From assembly GCA_907165135.1 (NCBI GenBank), contig OU015568.1, positions 11,106,501 through 11,170,500 of the forward strand: a DNA stretch of 64,000 bases. Direction: 5' to 3'. Each line of letters starts with the position of its first letter. The stretch's first letter is position 1. The notes beneath the pieces were generated by a model, which ran no database searches, was not told the origin of the DNA, and saw nothing but the letters and a program-made list of their open reading frames with translations. The position numbers and the translations under genes were made by a program. This DNA is from Oikopleura dioica (lineage: Eukaryota > Chordata > Appendicularia > Copelata > Oikopleuridae). Shown here piece by piece: positions 1-12,215 of this stretch.

Positions 1-1647
1 ACATACTGTTTCGTAGATCCACTAAAATTAAGGCCACGTTAGCTATCCGAAGGAGATTATTTTTTCAAAACGCTCGAATTCTCAGTTTTCGTGATTCACA
101 AATGACTGACCGCAGGATCGAAATTCTTATTCGATGCTCAATGCAAATGTTCGAAATAGCGGCGGCTGAATCACATTTATTGCGGTCAGCTTCGCCACGC
201 GCAGCAAGTCGAGCTTCAAACTCACCAGACCGACTCGAGCTACTACTTGTAGCGCGGTTTCCGATTTTGATAAAAATGTAGAACCAAATTTCTTTCAAAT
301 TCAGCAAGGCCGGTTTCAAGAAACATATCTTCTCGTATTTTGAGAGATGAAGCAAATTATATTGTAAAAATAAGTCTGCGTCTTTCAATGATCGAAAACG
401 ATTTCCAAGCAATGATTCTAACTGTTACTTTAAGACTGACGATCAACTCTCTCCCTGCGTTTCGCCTGAACCAGCGCCGCCCATGAAGCGACCTCGACTA
501 GAACCACAGGGCATCGTCACATAATATGCCCCTGGTCTGTGTTATTTAGTCAGTATGCTTCTACTCTGCCTGTAATATTGTTCATCCTTCCTAAATTGCG
601 TTTTTTTCTAATTTATGGTGCAACGCCTCCTCCACCAAAAACCATACACCAGTAATGCCCATTTTATTGTGTCCCCCAGAATCAACGGTCGACCAATCAA
701 AAAACAGTGCGCCTACGTGAACCGCTGCGAACCGCGCCAAGCGTAGGCGCGGTCAGACTAAAAACCCATACACACTCATACTCACTAAAGCCATTCACGA
801 ATCTTACTTCTTCAATATTAAATATTGTTCATTCTTATATGACAATATCGTGTAGGCGCCACTGTACACTGTACACTCATTTTTGCTTAGTTAGTTTCGA
901 AAATAGTGCGGGCACATGGCAAATTCTGGCCGGAATTTTGTAAAAAAAACTGAGACTATTTTTTGTATAAATTACGCTCAAAAACGCATTTGTGTGTCCA
1001 AATATATAATTCAAATAAACAGCCAAAATATCACAAAAAAATTGTCTTTGCTTGAAGAAATACAGAGGCAGGTGCAGGTGGGTTTGATTTATTTGGGGAA
1101 TGGCGCAAACCGCGGCGTAATCCAGTTCCAGAGTTGGTGCACCTGTCTCATCCTACTCCGCTAAAGAACGTTTCAAACCTCCAGAATTGCTTAAAATTTT
1201 TAAATCAAGCAACGGTACTTCAACTTGAAGAGTAGGTTCTTCTACTGAATTCTCAATCAGTTCCAATAAAAGAAGTAACTGTATCAAGGGCTTGAGCTGA
1301 AGTATCAATGTTCACATATGAAATCGAATTGCCTGAGATCAACGCTCGATTTGCTAGAGCCAGTTAGTCAAGCTTCTTTCTATTTGTTGTATCCGAATGT
1401 AAATTCGATTTCCAAGAATGCAACTATCATTTTTAATTGTTTTAGTAGTAAAACAAATCGGTAAGATCCATGGAAAAGTCGTAAAACACATGTCCTATTT
1501 CTTTATATTCATGTTTAGTACTTTTCAGCTGCATTATAAAGAACACGAGAGTTCATTTGTATAATAAATATGTATTCGAGTCAGGAAAACTAACAGTAAC
1601 AGTTGCTGTTTATCTCTTAGACATTAGTTTTAGATAAGCTGAAGAGT
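1..1647. other. No gene recognised; left flank
   Basis: I find no coding frame here with recognisable homology or splice logic on either strand. The longest open frames (65-412 minus, 707-943 plus, 916-1164 plus) have biased, non-protein-like composition and no flanking exons. A short perfect inverted repeat lies at 709-717 / 742-750. The segment probably holds the 3' flank of TTLL12 and intergenic DNA. A gene whose exons lie mostly to the left of the window cannot be excluded. Confidence 0.5.
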
Positions 1648-4600
1648 TTAATCAGAAATGTCGATGTGCGGAAGTCTATCCCAATTATCGCGATAAATAA
1701 AGTCAATCATTTCGTCGTAAAAATCGGGCACGATTTGGGAAACGCGTGAGCAGTCGCAATTGAAGTTGAATTCCAAGATTTTAGGGGCGATTCCGTTATC
1801 ACCTTCTTCTAGCATAATATCCACTCCGTACAAGGCTCTAGAATCCTTCATCAATAGATTCTTGTACACATTTCGAAAGGAAAAGTGATGCTATTGCTTA
1901 GCCGTTAAACGGAAAACAATAAATTCTCCTCTGATTCTCCTTGAATTCGAAAGAGAAAGTTACCTTGAGTTTCGGAGCTGTTTTATCTTCCCTGCCGGAA
2001 AGTCGCCCGACGCAGCTGCGGTAAGACATTCTTTTATAGCTCTAGCCGTTGGATTCTGAACATCCTGTTCCCAATCGTAGCCTGTATCATCCTCGAAAAG
2101 CTTGATGAAGTCCGTGAACCAAGGCTGATCGCGTTCTTCTGAAACCGCAATGTTCGTCAAATGGGCCTGGAGATCCGTAAAGGAATCTGCATCGTATGGT
2201 TTCGCCGCGAACTTTGGCCAGAAACGCTTTGAACGGTTTTATATCGGATCACCTTTACGATGAGAGCTATATACTATGCTATATCAAAAACCGATAACTT
2301 GATAATAGCAGCCTTGAGCGGCTTGAAGCTCAGGACAACAACATGATACCTAAAGTCAAATTTGACCTTGAGCGCGTCATTATTCGGAAGGAGAATCGGT
2401 CTATCGATATATTTTTGCACCAAGTATGGGACGGAGCATTCATGATGACGGACCAATTCCAGGAGATCGCGGGAAATTAGCGCTGACGTACCCTTATTTA
2501 CATGATGAAATCATGGAAGAGCTTGAGATCTTACGTGCGCGAAATTCCATGCCTTCAGGATCCATGTATTATCAGCGTCTTCCGCTTCGTTTTTGTTGTA
2601 TTGGGCCACGAAGGTTTCGATCTAAAACCATTCACAATTAGTCTGTCAACCATAAAGCTACATGTTTGTCTTGAAACTAACTTTTCTATACCTCAGACTT
2701 CAGGTCAAAACTCTGTGAGAACCAGGACGGGTGTTGTCTATTTCTCTGCCTCAATCGTTTTGCTACTTCTGACAGACAAACTTTTGTCGTGAGGAGATGC
2801 TCATTTGGAAATTGTGAAACTAGCTGATCTGGTCTCAGCTCATCAAAATTTTTCCAGTGGTCCGCTTGCCAGATAACGTCAGCATCCTCAGGCTCGGAGA
2901 CGATAGTAAATATATTAGAGTCCGCTTCTACCAGACTTTTGATGTCCGAGTAAATTGCCAGTGGAGCGGAAGATTCTCTTTGAACATCCGCGTCGTTTTC
3001 TTCTGGTGCTGTGAAATGGGTCTTATCGGAACTAGCTATAGATTTCTAAATGAAGCAAAATAGATATCAGAAATAGCAACAAGTGCGTTAGAACTTCTAA
3101 CTAAGAAGAAAAAATGAAGATGTGAGATCCTACTGAATTCAAAGGAACGGGAGAGAAGTACAAAGAAGGTACACTAATTTAAGGATTAGTTTCATTAAAT
3201 ATCCTTATTTTCGTATTCAAATTTAATTAATCAACTGAATATTTCAATTTTCCCATTTGATTATTTTCATTACTTTCTAAAACCCAATTTCTGTAGAAGT
3301 TTCGCCAATGATTCTTGCCCATTCTTGATACCATGGGCGCGGTTTAAGATTGGAGACGACCGGTAACTCTTCCGGCAGTGATGACTCGAGCCCGTAAGCG
3401 CAAAGGATAACTTCGCGTTTGATGGGCGTCGTCCCTGGCCGAACGAAATCGCGAGTGACTTCCTCGCCGTATCGAATATCGCGCAAGGGCCACATAACGC
3501 TACATGCACCGCCCATTTGTGCGCATATGAAGATTCCCATTTGCACTGATGGAGAGCTTCATCAAATTCGAAAAAGAGTCATCTCTAGTTTGGAGAAAAT
3601 TCCAAATAATTCCAGAATCATAAATCAGTTGAAAGAATGTGGCATTTAACCCTTTTTCATAAGTGCCAAGGTCATATTTTTATTAAGAGACTACTAAGAT
3701 AGTCAAGGCTTTGATTATTCTTTCTTGCTCGTTATCACGGGCATTCTGATTTCATACATTTCAAAGAAAATACTCCAGTAGAGGAGTCCAAATATTAAGA
3801 TTGTGTTGTTAAAAAGCTGCAACCGATAATTCCGGTGACCACTGGCGTCGACATAATACTAAATAGGCTTTCAAAGCCACCCTATTATGGTCTTTCTATC
3901 TAGCACCTGGAAAGAACAACACCGCCTGTTGATATACAGCTTGCTGAAAGATTTATGGGGCGCTGTTGATAAAAACCCTCTAAGATGAAGAGGGTGGAAA
4001 ATATTGGCGTATCTATAATGTTGAGAGATGTTTCATAAAAGATTATGTATAGTTACATTGTAGATTTCACACTGATTTGAGAGCGAAACTGTTAAGTTAT
4101 GGCTCTCACCATTGAGTTCTAGCGATGATTTTCAATGAAGACTCTCCAGCTTACGGGAGAGTGGAAAAATTGTTTTTATCTACTTTAGAGATACTAAAAG
4201 ACATTAAGATTCTACAACATGCTCTTATTATAAACACTTGGAAAATCTTTGTATTTTATGGTATTCTTTACGTATGCCCTCTCGCTAACAAATAAGAGGG
4301 CATCTACTAGAGACTCTACTAGAGATGTCGAAATTTTCATAAAATAGCCCCGACTTTGGGGGCTTACAAAGAATGGGAAGAAACGATAAACTCTACAGTT
4401 TGGTGAAAAAAACTCACTAAGACATTGATTCAACGGTGACTCTGAAAATATAGAAGTAGCCAAGTCCGCATAGTCTTGTGGTGTTCAAAGTTTACGACCC
4501 TAGACGAAGGGTGCAGAAGAAATATACTTAGTAATGTCAATTGTTATCGGAAAAAGCGTTTGAACTTGGTCCCACGCCGGAATGCTACATCGGCGCAAAG

Positions 4601-5562
4601 TTTCTCTAATTAGTAAAGAAGAAGAAAAAGACCTCTGTTGCTACGACTTTCTCTTTCTTATGGTTGCTCTTGCATCGTGTCTACCAGACTAACCGGTGAA
4701 AAAGCATTAAGTAATGAACCACAAATGCTAGCAAAATAAGCCCTCTAATAAAAAGGTAAATAAGTGAAGGTCCCAGAATACAAAAGTATTGCCAAAATAA
4801 TCCCCAATAAAAGTTAGTAAATAAATCGATTTATGACTTTTTCGAACTAATCCTTGAGTGTCGAACTCGCGCGCCAAGCTCATCATTGAGATACCATACA
4901 TCGAAAGTGGGCTCGTTTGGATATGGATACGTCCCGGAACGAGTGTAGCTTCTATTACAAATTTCAGTGGCGCAGTCGTAGTCGGAAGTCGAGACGTTGA
5001 GAATTCCCGCAAGTCGATCTTGGAGACCTTCCATGTTGTCTGAAGGTAAAAATGAAATATCGCGTTTCTCATCGAATTTTCACTCATTTTTGTTACAGTA
5101 AAATTACTGTTGTTAATCGTGGAGCCACTTGCCGCTTCGAGTGAGAAATACCTAAAGCCGCGAAAAGCGCTGATTTTCTATCTTATTTTGCTCGAAGCCG
5201 CAGGCAGCTCTCGACTTTTTGCACGAACTTTACTGAAGATAGTGTACCTAAGTAATATCTGAGCTCTTCCTTGGATCTCCAGGTGCAAGCATGATCAATC
5301 AAGTAAATCTGCTCCGGGTCTTCATGATCCAGCCCTTCTTCATCGCAAACAACTACTTTGTAGTTCGAATCCACGGGAATCCCACTATCGTCCTCGGCAA
5401 CATGAGTGAGCATAAACTTGCTCCCTCCATCAAAACTTTCTGTAGAGACTTTCTTTTGAAGAGCTTTCCAGAAATAAGAAGGAATGCCGAGGGATTCGAG
5501 CTGGTCTAAGTTCGAAGCGAGGAATTGTTGGTACTCTTCGTTATCTTCATTGTTGTGGTCTG
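1648..5562 (-). CDS. TTLL12: Tubulin-tyrosine ligase-like protein 12
   Basis: TTLL12 is a pseudo-ligase that combines an N-terminal SET-like region with a C-terminal tubulin-tyrosine-ligase (ATP-grasp-like) domain. It has been linked to tubulin and histone modification. On the minus strand I can follow exons at about 5562-5183, 5038-4840, 3543-3277, 3010-2700, 2620-2540, 2478-2290, 2160-1960 and 1869-1648. Diagnostic segments are IYLIDHACTW near the N-terminus, VWYLNDELGARVRHS, the SET-like MWPLRDIRYGEEVTRDF, WILKAWNFAH, VQKYIDRPILL, KVKFDFRYHVVV, and the C-terminal SRALYGVDIML with ILEFNFNCDCSR. Most introns are about 45-70 bases, but the one at about 3544-4840 is 1.3 kb. The start codon is not resolved: the first exon I can follow begins after an acceptor near 5562 with no in-frame ATG at its head, so a short upstream exon is likely. 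Family assignment is secure; exon edges are approximate. Confidence 0.9.
3862..4595. repeat. Cluster of short hairpins inside the large TTLL12 intron
   Basis: At least six short perfect or near-perfect inverted repeats lie in about 730 bases: 3862-3886, 3975-3995 (7-bp stem), 4079-4107 (6-bp), 4141-4162 (7-bp), 4274-4303 (9-bp stem, 12-base loop), 4346-4364 (6-bp) and 4575-4595 (5-bp). Two of them are followed directly by nearly the same run (TGGAAAATATTG / TGGAAAAATTG) at a spacing of 166 bases, which suggests degenerate tandem copies of one unit. Stems are too short for microRNA precursors and I could not fit tRNA folds. Function unknown. Confidence 0.5.
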
Positions 5563-6344
5563 AAAATTGAAAATGTAAATTTCAAAGACTTATTGTTAAT
5601 TAAATTGATAGTCAGCATTATTTTATCATAAAAATATATTCTCAAATTATTTCGAATTAGTGTTTATTGTTATGTCACATTTCTAATGCTTTGCTCATCT
5701 CCAAATAAGGAAAGGAGATTCGCCGCACCTGTTCAAAATAACTTTCGCTTGGCCTCGGCCACTTTTCTGTTCACTCTGCCAGACCGCTTGCTACAAAAAT
5801 GCCGCTAATATTAAATTTTTACAATTCGCAAAACTAGAGTCAATCTTCTCTGCATTGCAGCAAATGCATAACCACAACAATAATTATGTTTTTATTTCAG
5901 TGCCTTATTACCTTGAGACATTTTTGCAAAACTAAATCTTCGAGCCGGAAATTCTCGAGAACACGTTTTCTCTTCCTTATTTTCGAATCTTCCTCCAACC
6001 GAAAGCCGCGCGGTCCTCCTCGCTACCCAATGAGCGCGCGCGTTCTACGGAGCGCGCATTTGAATTTTCTCGTTTTTTCGCTTCAGATTCCAGAACTGAA
6101 CTTGATTCTTTGTGAAATGCTTCAAAATCGACTTTTTCTTCAGAGAGAACTCTACTAGAGACTTATTCTTAACAGAAACAGTGCATAAAGAGGACTTTTA
6201 GCGTTATTTTTAAAAACAGTCTTTTAGACAAATTTTCGAATTTCCCGCCTACACGTGCAAAAGCTTTATTCCACCTATTAACTTGGCTTTTTATTCAAAA
6301 TGTGTTTTTCAGAGTTTTGAAGAAGTCGGCATCGCGAGAGAAAA
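5563..6344. promoter_or_regulatory. Intergenic region between divergent TTLL12 and SMC2
   Basis: This 780-base gap separates the divergently transcribed TTLL12 (left) and SMC2 (right), so it should hold both promoters. About 100 bases upstream of the SMC2 start, 6241-6248 reads TTTCCCGC, an exact match to the E2F consensus TTTSSCGC, followed at 6252-6257 by the E-box CACGTG. E2F control fits a mitotic condensin gene, but a single 8-bp match is weak evidence. A GC-rich patch at about 6030-6060 contains GCGCGC on both sides of a short spacer. Confidence 0.35.
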
Positions 6345-9300
6345 ATGTACATAAAGAGCATCGAACTCGACGGGTTCAAATCGTACGCCCGGCGGACGGA
6401 GATCAAAGACTTCGATCCGCTCTTCAACGCGATCACTGGACTGAACGGATCTGGAAAGAGTAATATTCTTGACTCGATCTGTTTCTTGCTTGGCATCTCG
6501 CAGCTTAATCAAGTTCGCGCGACATCGTTGAACGATCTTGTTTACAAGGTACACTTTTGTATTTAACAACAGTAACAATCGTTAGGCTTATATCATAAAT
6601 AATATATACATATGAGTACACTTGTTTTCTGATAGTCTAACTTTTGCTGGAAAAGCGGTTCTTGTGAACTTCAGGCTGAAGTTGAGTTACTGCTGAAATA
6701 AAGCAGTATGAAGAAGACTTAGCCGCCAAAAGCGCGGCTTTTTATATTGCTCGTAGACGCAAGAGGCTTCTCGCTTTTCAACAGAAACTAAACTTCAGGA
6801 ACAACCGTCATTCCAGTAAAATTTAAGAATCACCGTATGAAACAGTTAAATAAACTTCCGTCTTCAGAATGGCCAAGCTGGAATCACCCGCGCCACCGTT
6901 TCGATCACATTTGACAACCGGGACAAAGACAAGTCCCCGATCGGCTATCATGACAGCGATAAAATCGTTGTCACTCGACAGATTAATGTCAACGGCAAGA
7001 ACAAATACATGATTAATGGCGTCCACGCGCAAAACAACCGAGTTGCCGATTTCTTCCAAAGCGTTGGAATGAACATCAACAATCCCCACTTTTTGATCAT
7101 GCAGGTAAATGATTCTTTGAAACGATATTATAGTTGTATTTGATTATAAGAACATCTGAAATCATGAATAAATGAATCTTCGCTTATTATTTATTTAAAA
7201 TCCATTAGGGCTTTTCTTTTAGGGACGCGTGACAAAAGTCATGAACATGAAGCCAATGGAAATCCTGTCAATGATCGAGGAAGCAACAGGAACTCGAATG
7301 TACGAGTCAAAAAAAGACTCGTGCACTCGTGCCATTGAGAAAAAACAACTCAAGTACAACGAATTGACGAAAATCCTCAACGAAGACCTTCACCCGCAAA
7401 TTCAGAAGCTCAAAGGGGACCGAGAGAGCTACATGAGATACCAGCAGTTGACGCGGCAGATCGAGCTCAGCGAGAAGTTCGTCATTGCTTTCAAATACCA
7501 CGCGCTTGATCAGAAGCTGCAAAGTGCTGACGAAGGAAAAGCGCAGCTTCAGGCAGAGTTGCAAAACGCTCGCGAGGAGGACAACCGGCTAAAAGAAGCG
7601 AATGCTCAAGCTGAAGGTACGTAAAGACCTCTAGAAATCATGTGGGACCAACTGCATGTCTAAATACCTTTTGAAGATGGTCTCTAGTCCATTTTAGAGT
7701 CTGTTAAAAAGATGAGCGAGCAGAACGAAGCCGAAGAAGGTTCTCAAATGGCTGAAAATGAGGCTAAACTGAAACACCTCAGAAACACAGAAGCGAAAAA
7801 GCTCGGAGAAAAGAAAGCCGAGCAAGACAAGGTGAAACGACACCAGCAAAAAGTGGAGAAGCTCAAGAAAACCGTCAAGAACACGGAGCAGTCGATCGAA
7901 GCGAAAGAAACGGCCCGTGAAAAGATGCAGAATGCGCACGAATCGAACGCAGCAAAAGCGAAACAGGCGGAAGAGGAGTACAACAAGGCCACAAACATGT
8001 TGGAACAGCTACGGGTTGGTACGGCAGTGAGTGCTGATGGCAGCGGCAAGACGATGGCCGACGAAGCGATTGAGAAGCGTCAGATAGTTTCGAACAAAGA
8101 AACGGTTCTAAAAACAACATCCGCGAAGATTAAGAGGAATAACACTGACATCAAGTAAGTTCGGGAATATGATCGCTTCTTACGCAACTTTTCAGCAATC
8201 TGAAACGGCAAATGACAAAAGCGTCTTCCTCGTACAATGCGGATAAGAAGCAAAAAGACAAGGTCGTCAGTGAACTCGAGAAAATCACTGCTGAGTTGGA
8301 CCAAGGCGGATACAACGAAGAGGAATACACTCGCATGGCAGCAAGGCATAATCACCTTGAGAACGAATGTAAGCTTCCTCATTTTACTCGGTTTTTAAGG
8401 ATTGAATTTAGATAATAATTTGAAAAGTCAGGAGGAGAAATTCTACGAGCATTTCAGTCGAATCGAAGATCCACTACGGTACGTCAATCTTTATGAAATC
8501 TTCCCTCATCCATTAATATTTAAATTGGATGACTTTACCACCGTCATAATCCGTGGGAATTGAGTAGATGCCGGATTTCAATCATCAATTACGTTTTTCT
8601 CCTTTTTTATACTTTAATTTTCTATTTTAAAGTCACTCTCAATTTCCAAAACATCATGACTTCTGTGTGACGCAATTTTGATCTAACTCGATCTCGTAGA
8701 TATCCGCCCAACTTCGACCGCAGGAAAATTATCGGATTCGCCGGCAAACTCGTCCGGGTCCATAAGAAAGAATTTCTCCCAGCTCTGGAGAAGACAGCGG
8801 GCGGAAAACTTTACAATCTGGTCGTCGATTCTTCCGAAACTGCGCAATACATCTTCAAGAACAAGCTTCTCAAGCGACGAGTCACTCTCTTGCCTCTTGA
8901 CAAGCTTAGTGTACATCGAGACGTCGACCCACGCAAAGTGCAAAAGGCGAAGTCCCTCGTTGGAGGACCGAATGCCGAAGCTGCGAAAAACTGTGTCTCT
9001 GTGGACGATCCAAGTCTCGACATTGTCGCTCAGTTTCTCTTCAACGGCATCATCGTGACAAACACGAACAACATGGCGAGTAGCATCTGTTACGACCGAG
9101 ACATCAAAACCAAGACCATCAGCAACGATGGAGGAGTTTATGATCCTTCGGGCTCCATTTCCGGCGGCGGTGAGAAGAACTTCTTGATCCTGAAGGAGTT
9201 GGAGAAACTCCGAGACATTGAAAATAACATTGAAGCGATCAACGTAGAGTACTACGCCCTTCAAGATCGATTGAAAGAGATGGACAGCTTCCAGGCGAAG

Positions 9301-11508
9301 TTCCAACGGCTAAATGGAAAGAGAGCTCAAATGAATGCAATGTTGGAGGAGCTGAATCTCAAGCTCCAAAATTCTGAGTTCGGCCGGCAACAAGCTGACA
9401 TTGACGCGCTTGAGGCAGAAGTGAAAGACATGCAGCAGGTTCACGATGAGGCCAAGGAGGAATATGACAGGGCGCTCAAAGAAGCCAAAGAGATTGAAAC
9501 TAGAATGCACAATTTGGAAAAGAATCGTGAACAGGAAGGTGTCTAGAACGGAAATTAAATTACCAGTGCTATCTTTTTATCCGCAAACAGACGGGGGTTA
9601 GAAACGGTTCATGACATCCATGTAGGAATTGAAAAAATGGAAAAAGACTGTGCGGTCAAAAAGAAGAAGATGGACGATGAGCTGAGTCGAATCGAACAAG
9701 CGAACGCAGGGTACGAGAGCATGGGCATGGAAATCGCCGGCTTGAAGGAAGAACTCGCTGAAGCCCAAGCAGCGCTTCAGGAAGCCTCCGAGGAGTGCGT
9801 CGACAGTCAACTGCAGGGCTTTATGGACGAATGTAACGCTCTAAAGACGGAAATTGAACAGGTAAAATACTGAACCTCGGAGAATAACATAAACACGACT
9901 TTCTCCATTCACCTTTCAGCTGGGTATTCGTACGCCTTCAATGCTTGAAAGCAGTTAATAGTTGGCCTTTTCTGGCGATTATTTCATGCTATTATATTGA
10001 ACAAACGAGTGGGAAATACTAACTTGCAGGCCAGTCTACCGTGATCTTAGGATACAGTGAGATTTCGGAGTACAACCTGCATACAACTTTTTCAATTGAT
10101 GAAAATTTTATGTCGAGAAAATTCAAAATGTAAAAATTTTTTAGATGGTCGCGATGATCAAAGACCAGCGAGAGCTCATCAAGGCTCGAAACACCGAAAT
10201 CAGCGAGGCCAGAAGAGAAATAAAAGAGAATGAAAAGCGGATCAAGCATCAGGCGGCGGAAATCCAAAAATGCGAGCAGCAGATTCATATATACGATGAA
10301 ACTAACGCTGCTGAAGTTCGACTCCGGTATGGATTTTATTTCTGTTCTTTTCTTGACTGTTTTAGCGATAAATTGTACGAAGAGAACGAGTGGATCGAGA
10401 CTGACAAGAGCATGTTTGATAAGCGGGGCGGACCGTACGATTTCTCCAACAGCAATCCGCAAAAGGCTGAGAAGGACTTGAAAAGGGCCAAGGCACAGCG
10501 AGATCAGCTTGATGGACAGATCAACCATAGATCAATGGCTCTGCTTGTTCAAGGTATAGAATTTGGTTCGTCCGCATTCAAAACAATTTATAGCTGAAAA
10601 GCAGGAACAAGAAGTCCTCGCAAAACGAACCGATGTTGTCGAGGAACTCAAACAGATCGAAGGTTCGATTATGGCCCTTGACAAAAGCAAGAAAAGGGAA
10701 ATCACCGAAGCCTACCAACAGGTGCGTAATTGAATCTTTTGAAAGTGACTTTTCCTATCATAATTAGGTGAACCGTGACTTTGGTCGCATCTTTTCCACG
10801 CTGCTGCCCGGAGCGACCGCTAAATTGGCGCCACCAGAAGGCAAATCGGTTCTGGAAGGACTCGAGTTCAAGGTAAAAATAAACATGTTGCTTTTATTAT
10901 CGATCGCGGTGTCCAATTTCACGCGCGCTTTTCGAATTTATTGCCTGCGCGCGCACCAGCGGGCGCCATATTTTTTGCGACCGGGATTTTGCAATAAGAA
11001 AAAAGCAAAAGAGAAAAAACTATGAATCTTAGGTTGGTTTCGGAAATGTTTGGAAAGACAACCTCGGTGAGCTTTCCGGTGGACAGAGATCCCTCGTCGC
11101 CTTGTCGCTAATTCTAGCGATGTTGCTCCTGAAACCGGCTCCAATTTACATTCTGGACGAGGTCGATGCTGCTCTCGATTTGAGCCACACTCAGAACATC
11201 GGAACGATGCTGAAGCAGCAGTTCCAGAAGAGTCAGTTCGTTATCGTCTCCCTCAAGGTAAAAATATATTCTCCTCGTTGATTTCAATTTCAACATAGGA
11301 TGGCATGTACGAAAACGCTTCCGTGCTCTTCCGCACCAAATTTGTCGATGGTGTATCCACCGTCGCCAGGATCTCCTCAGGAGGGAAGAAGGGCGGAGCT
11401 GCCAAAAAAGGGCAAAGAAAACAATACCCTCACAGCTTAATTTTTTATATTTTCACATGGAACTATCTTTATTCCACTCAATTACTGCCACTAGAAAAAC
11501 AACACTGA
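6345..11508 (+). CDS. SMC2: Condensin subunit SMC2
   Basis: SMC2 is the ATPase core subunit of condensin I and II and pairs with SMC4 to compact mitotic chromosomes. About 14 exons run from 6345 to about 11.4 kb. The first exon begins [20 protein letters not shown] and carries Walker A (GLNGSGKSN). Exon 2 starts at about 6869 ([17 protein letters not shown]). The third has [20 protein letters not shown]. Long Lys/Glu-rich coiled-coil exons follow at 7698-8154 and 9591-10550. The hinge is in the exon at about 8699-9538, with the Gly-rich [10 protein letters not shown]. The C-terminal ATPase half has [16 protein letters not shown] (signature) and [13 protein letters not shown] (Walker B) at about 11040-11200. 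The tail after [20 protein letters not shown] is Gly/Lys-rich and its exact end is uncertain. Both ATPase halves are intact, so the gene should be functional. Confidence 0.95.
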
Positions 11509-12215
11509 CATACTCTGCAAGTTCACTTCCATTTTACTCAACACATTCCCTATTCAAACCGACAACTGCTTATCTTTGAACCTTTTCAGACAGCTAGAAA
11601 TCGGTGCTTTCGAAGAAACTATTTGGGGAGTACGAAGAAAATCCTTATCAGGTAAAAAACAAACTTGCCCATCATTTGATGGCCGATGATTATGTTTAGT
11701 AAAAGGTCTGAGCAGATATTTCAAAAGTCGGAAAACGCTTTTGTCAGTAGCGCGCGTTTGAGAAACTTCCACGCGCTGCGTTTCGGACACTGAGGACAGT
11801 AAATCACGAGACCGAGCTTATGTTTTCTCGATAGCTAAAAGGTGGCTCTTACAAGCTAGAAAATGCCGCTAGTGGAGCAGAAAACGCTATTGTACAATTT
11901 TCAACTCTTTTTCTCTCAGTGGAAAGGCGTTTTTCTGATTTGCGAGATTGATGCGCAAAATGATCACGTAATTCTAAATGAGGCCTTCTTTCTTGGAACG
12001 TTTTCCTGGAAACAATCAGCTGACGGAAAGAGTTGCCAAGTGCGACCGGAAAGCGGCATGATATTTTTAGCGTCGGCAACAGCAACTGATTCCCACTTTG
12101 ATCTTGTTGATCTGCCGTGGAGTTGTGATTCCCCGCCGAGTCCTTATCGCTAGTTATATAAGTCTCTTCCCTCGGCTATTTTTTCATTCTTTCGATTAAG
12201 AGAAATTTCGATAAA
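11509..12215. other. Intergenic, CDT1 upstream region
   Basis: I see no supported gene here. Overlapping open frames at 11554-11790 (-), 11849-12085 (-) and 11863-12153 (+) lie on opposite strands and resemble no known family. The region presumably holds the SMC2 3' end and the CDT1 promoter. A TTCCCCGCC run near 12128 is one base off an E2F consensus. Confidence 0.4.

Noticed and set aside
65-412. Minus-strand open frame of 115 codons
   Set aside because: Composition is unlike protein (Ser run, scattered Arg/Ile) and no neighbouring exon or homology supports it.
3862-4595. MicroRNA or tRNA cluster in the TTLL12 intron
   Set aside because: Stems of 5-9 bp are far too short for miRNA precursors, and no cloverleaf with a T-loop could be drawn. 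Kept only as an unexplained hairpin array.
5886-6158. Plus-strand open frame upstream of SMC2
   Set aside because: Low-complexity and GC-patch translation inside a divergent promoter region; no homology and no splice link to SMC2.
11863-12153. Plus-strand open frame before CDT1
   Set aside because: Overlaps an equally long minus-strand frame and has no recognisable domain; it lies in the expected promoter of CDT1.
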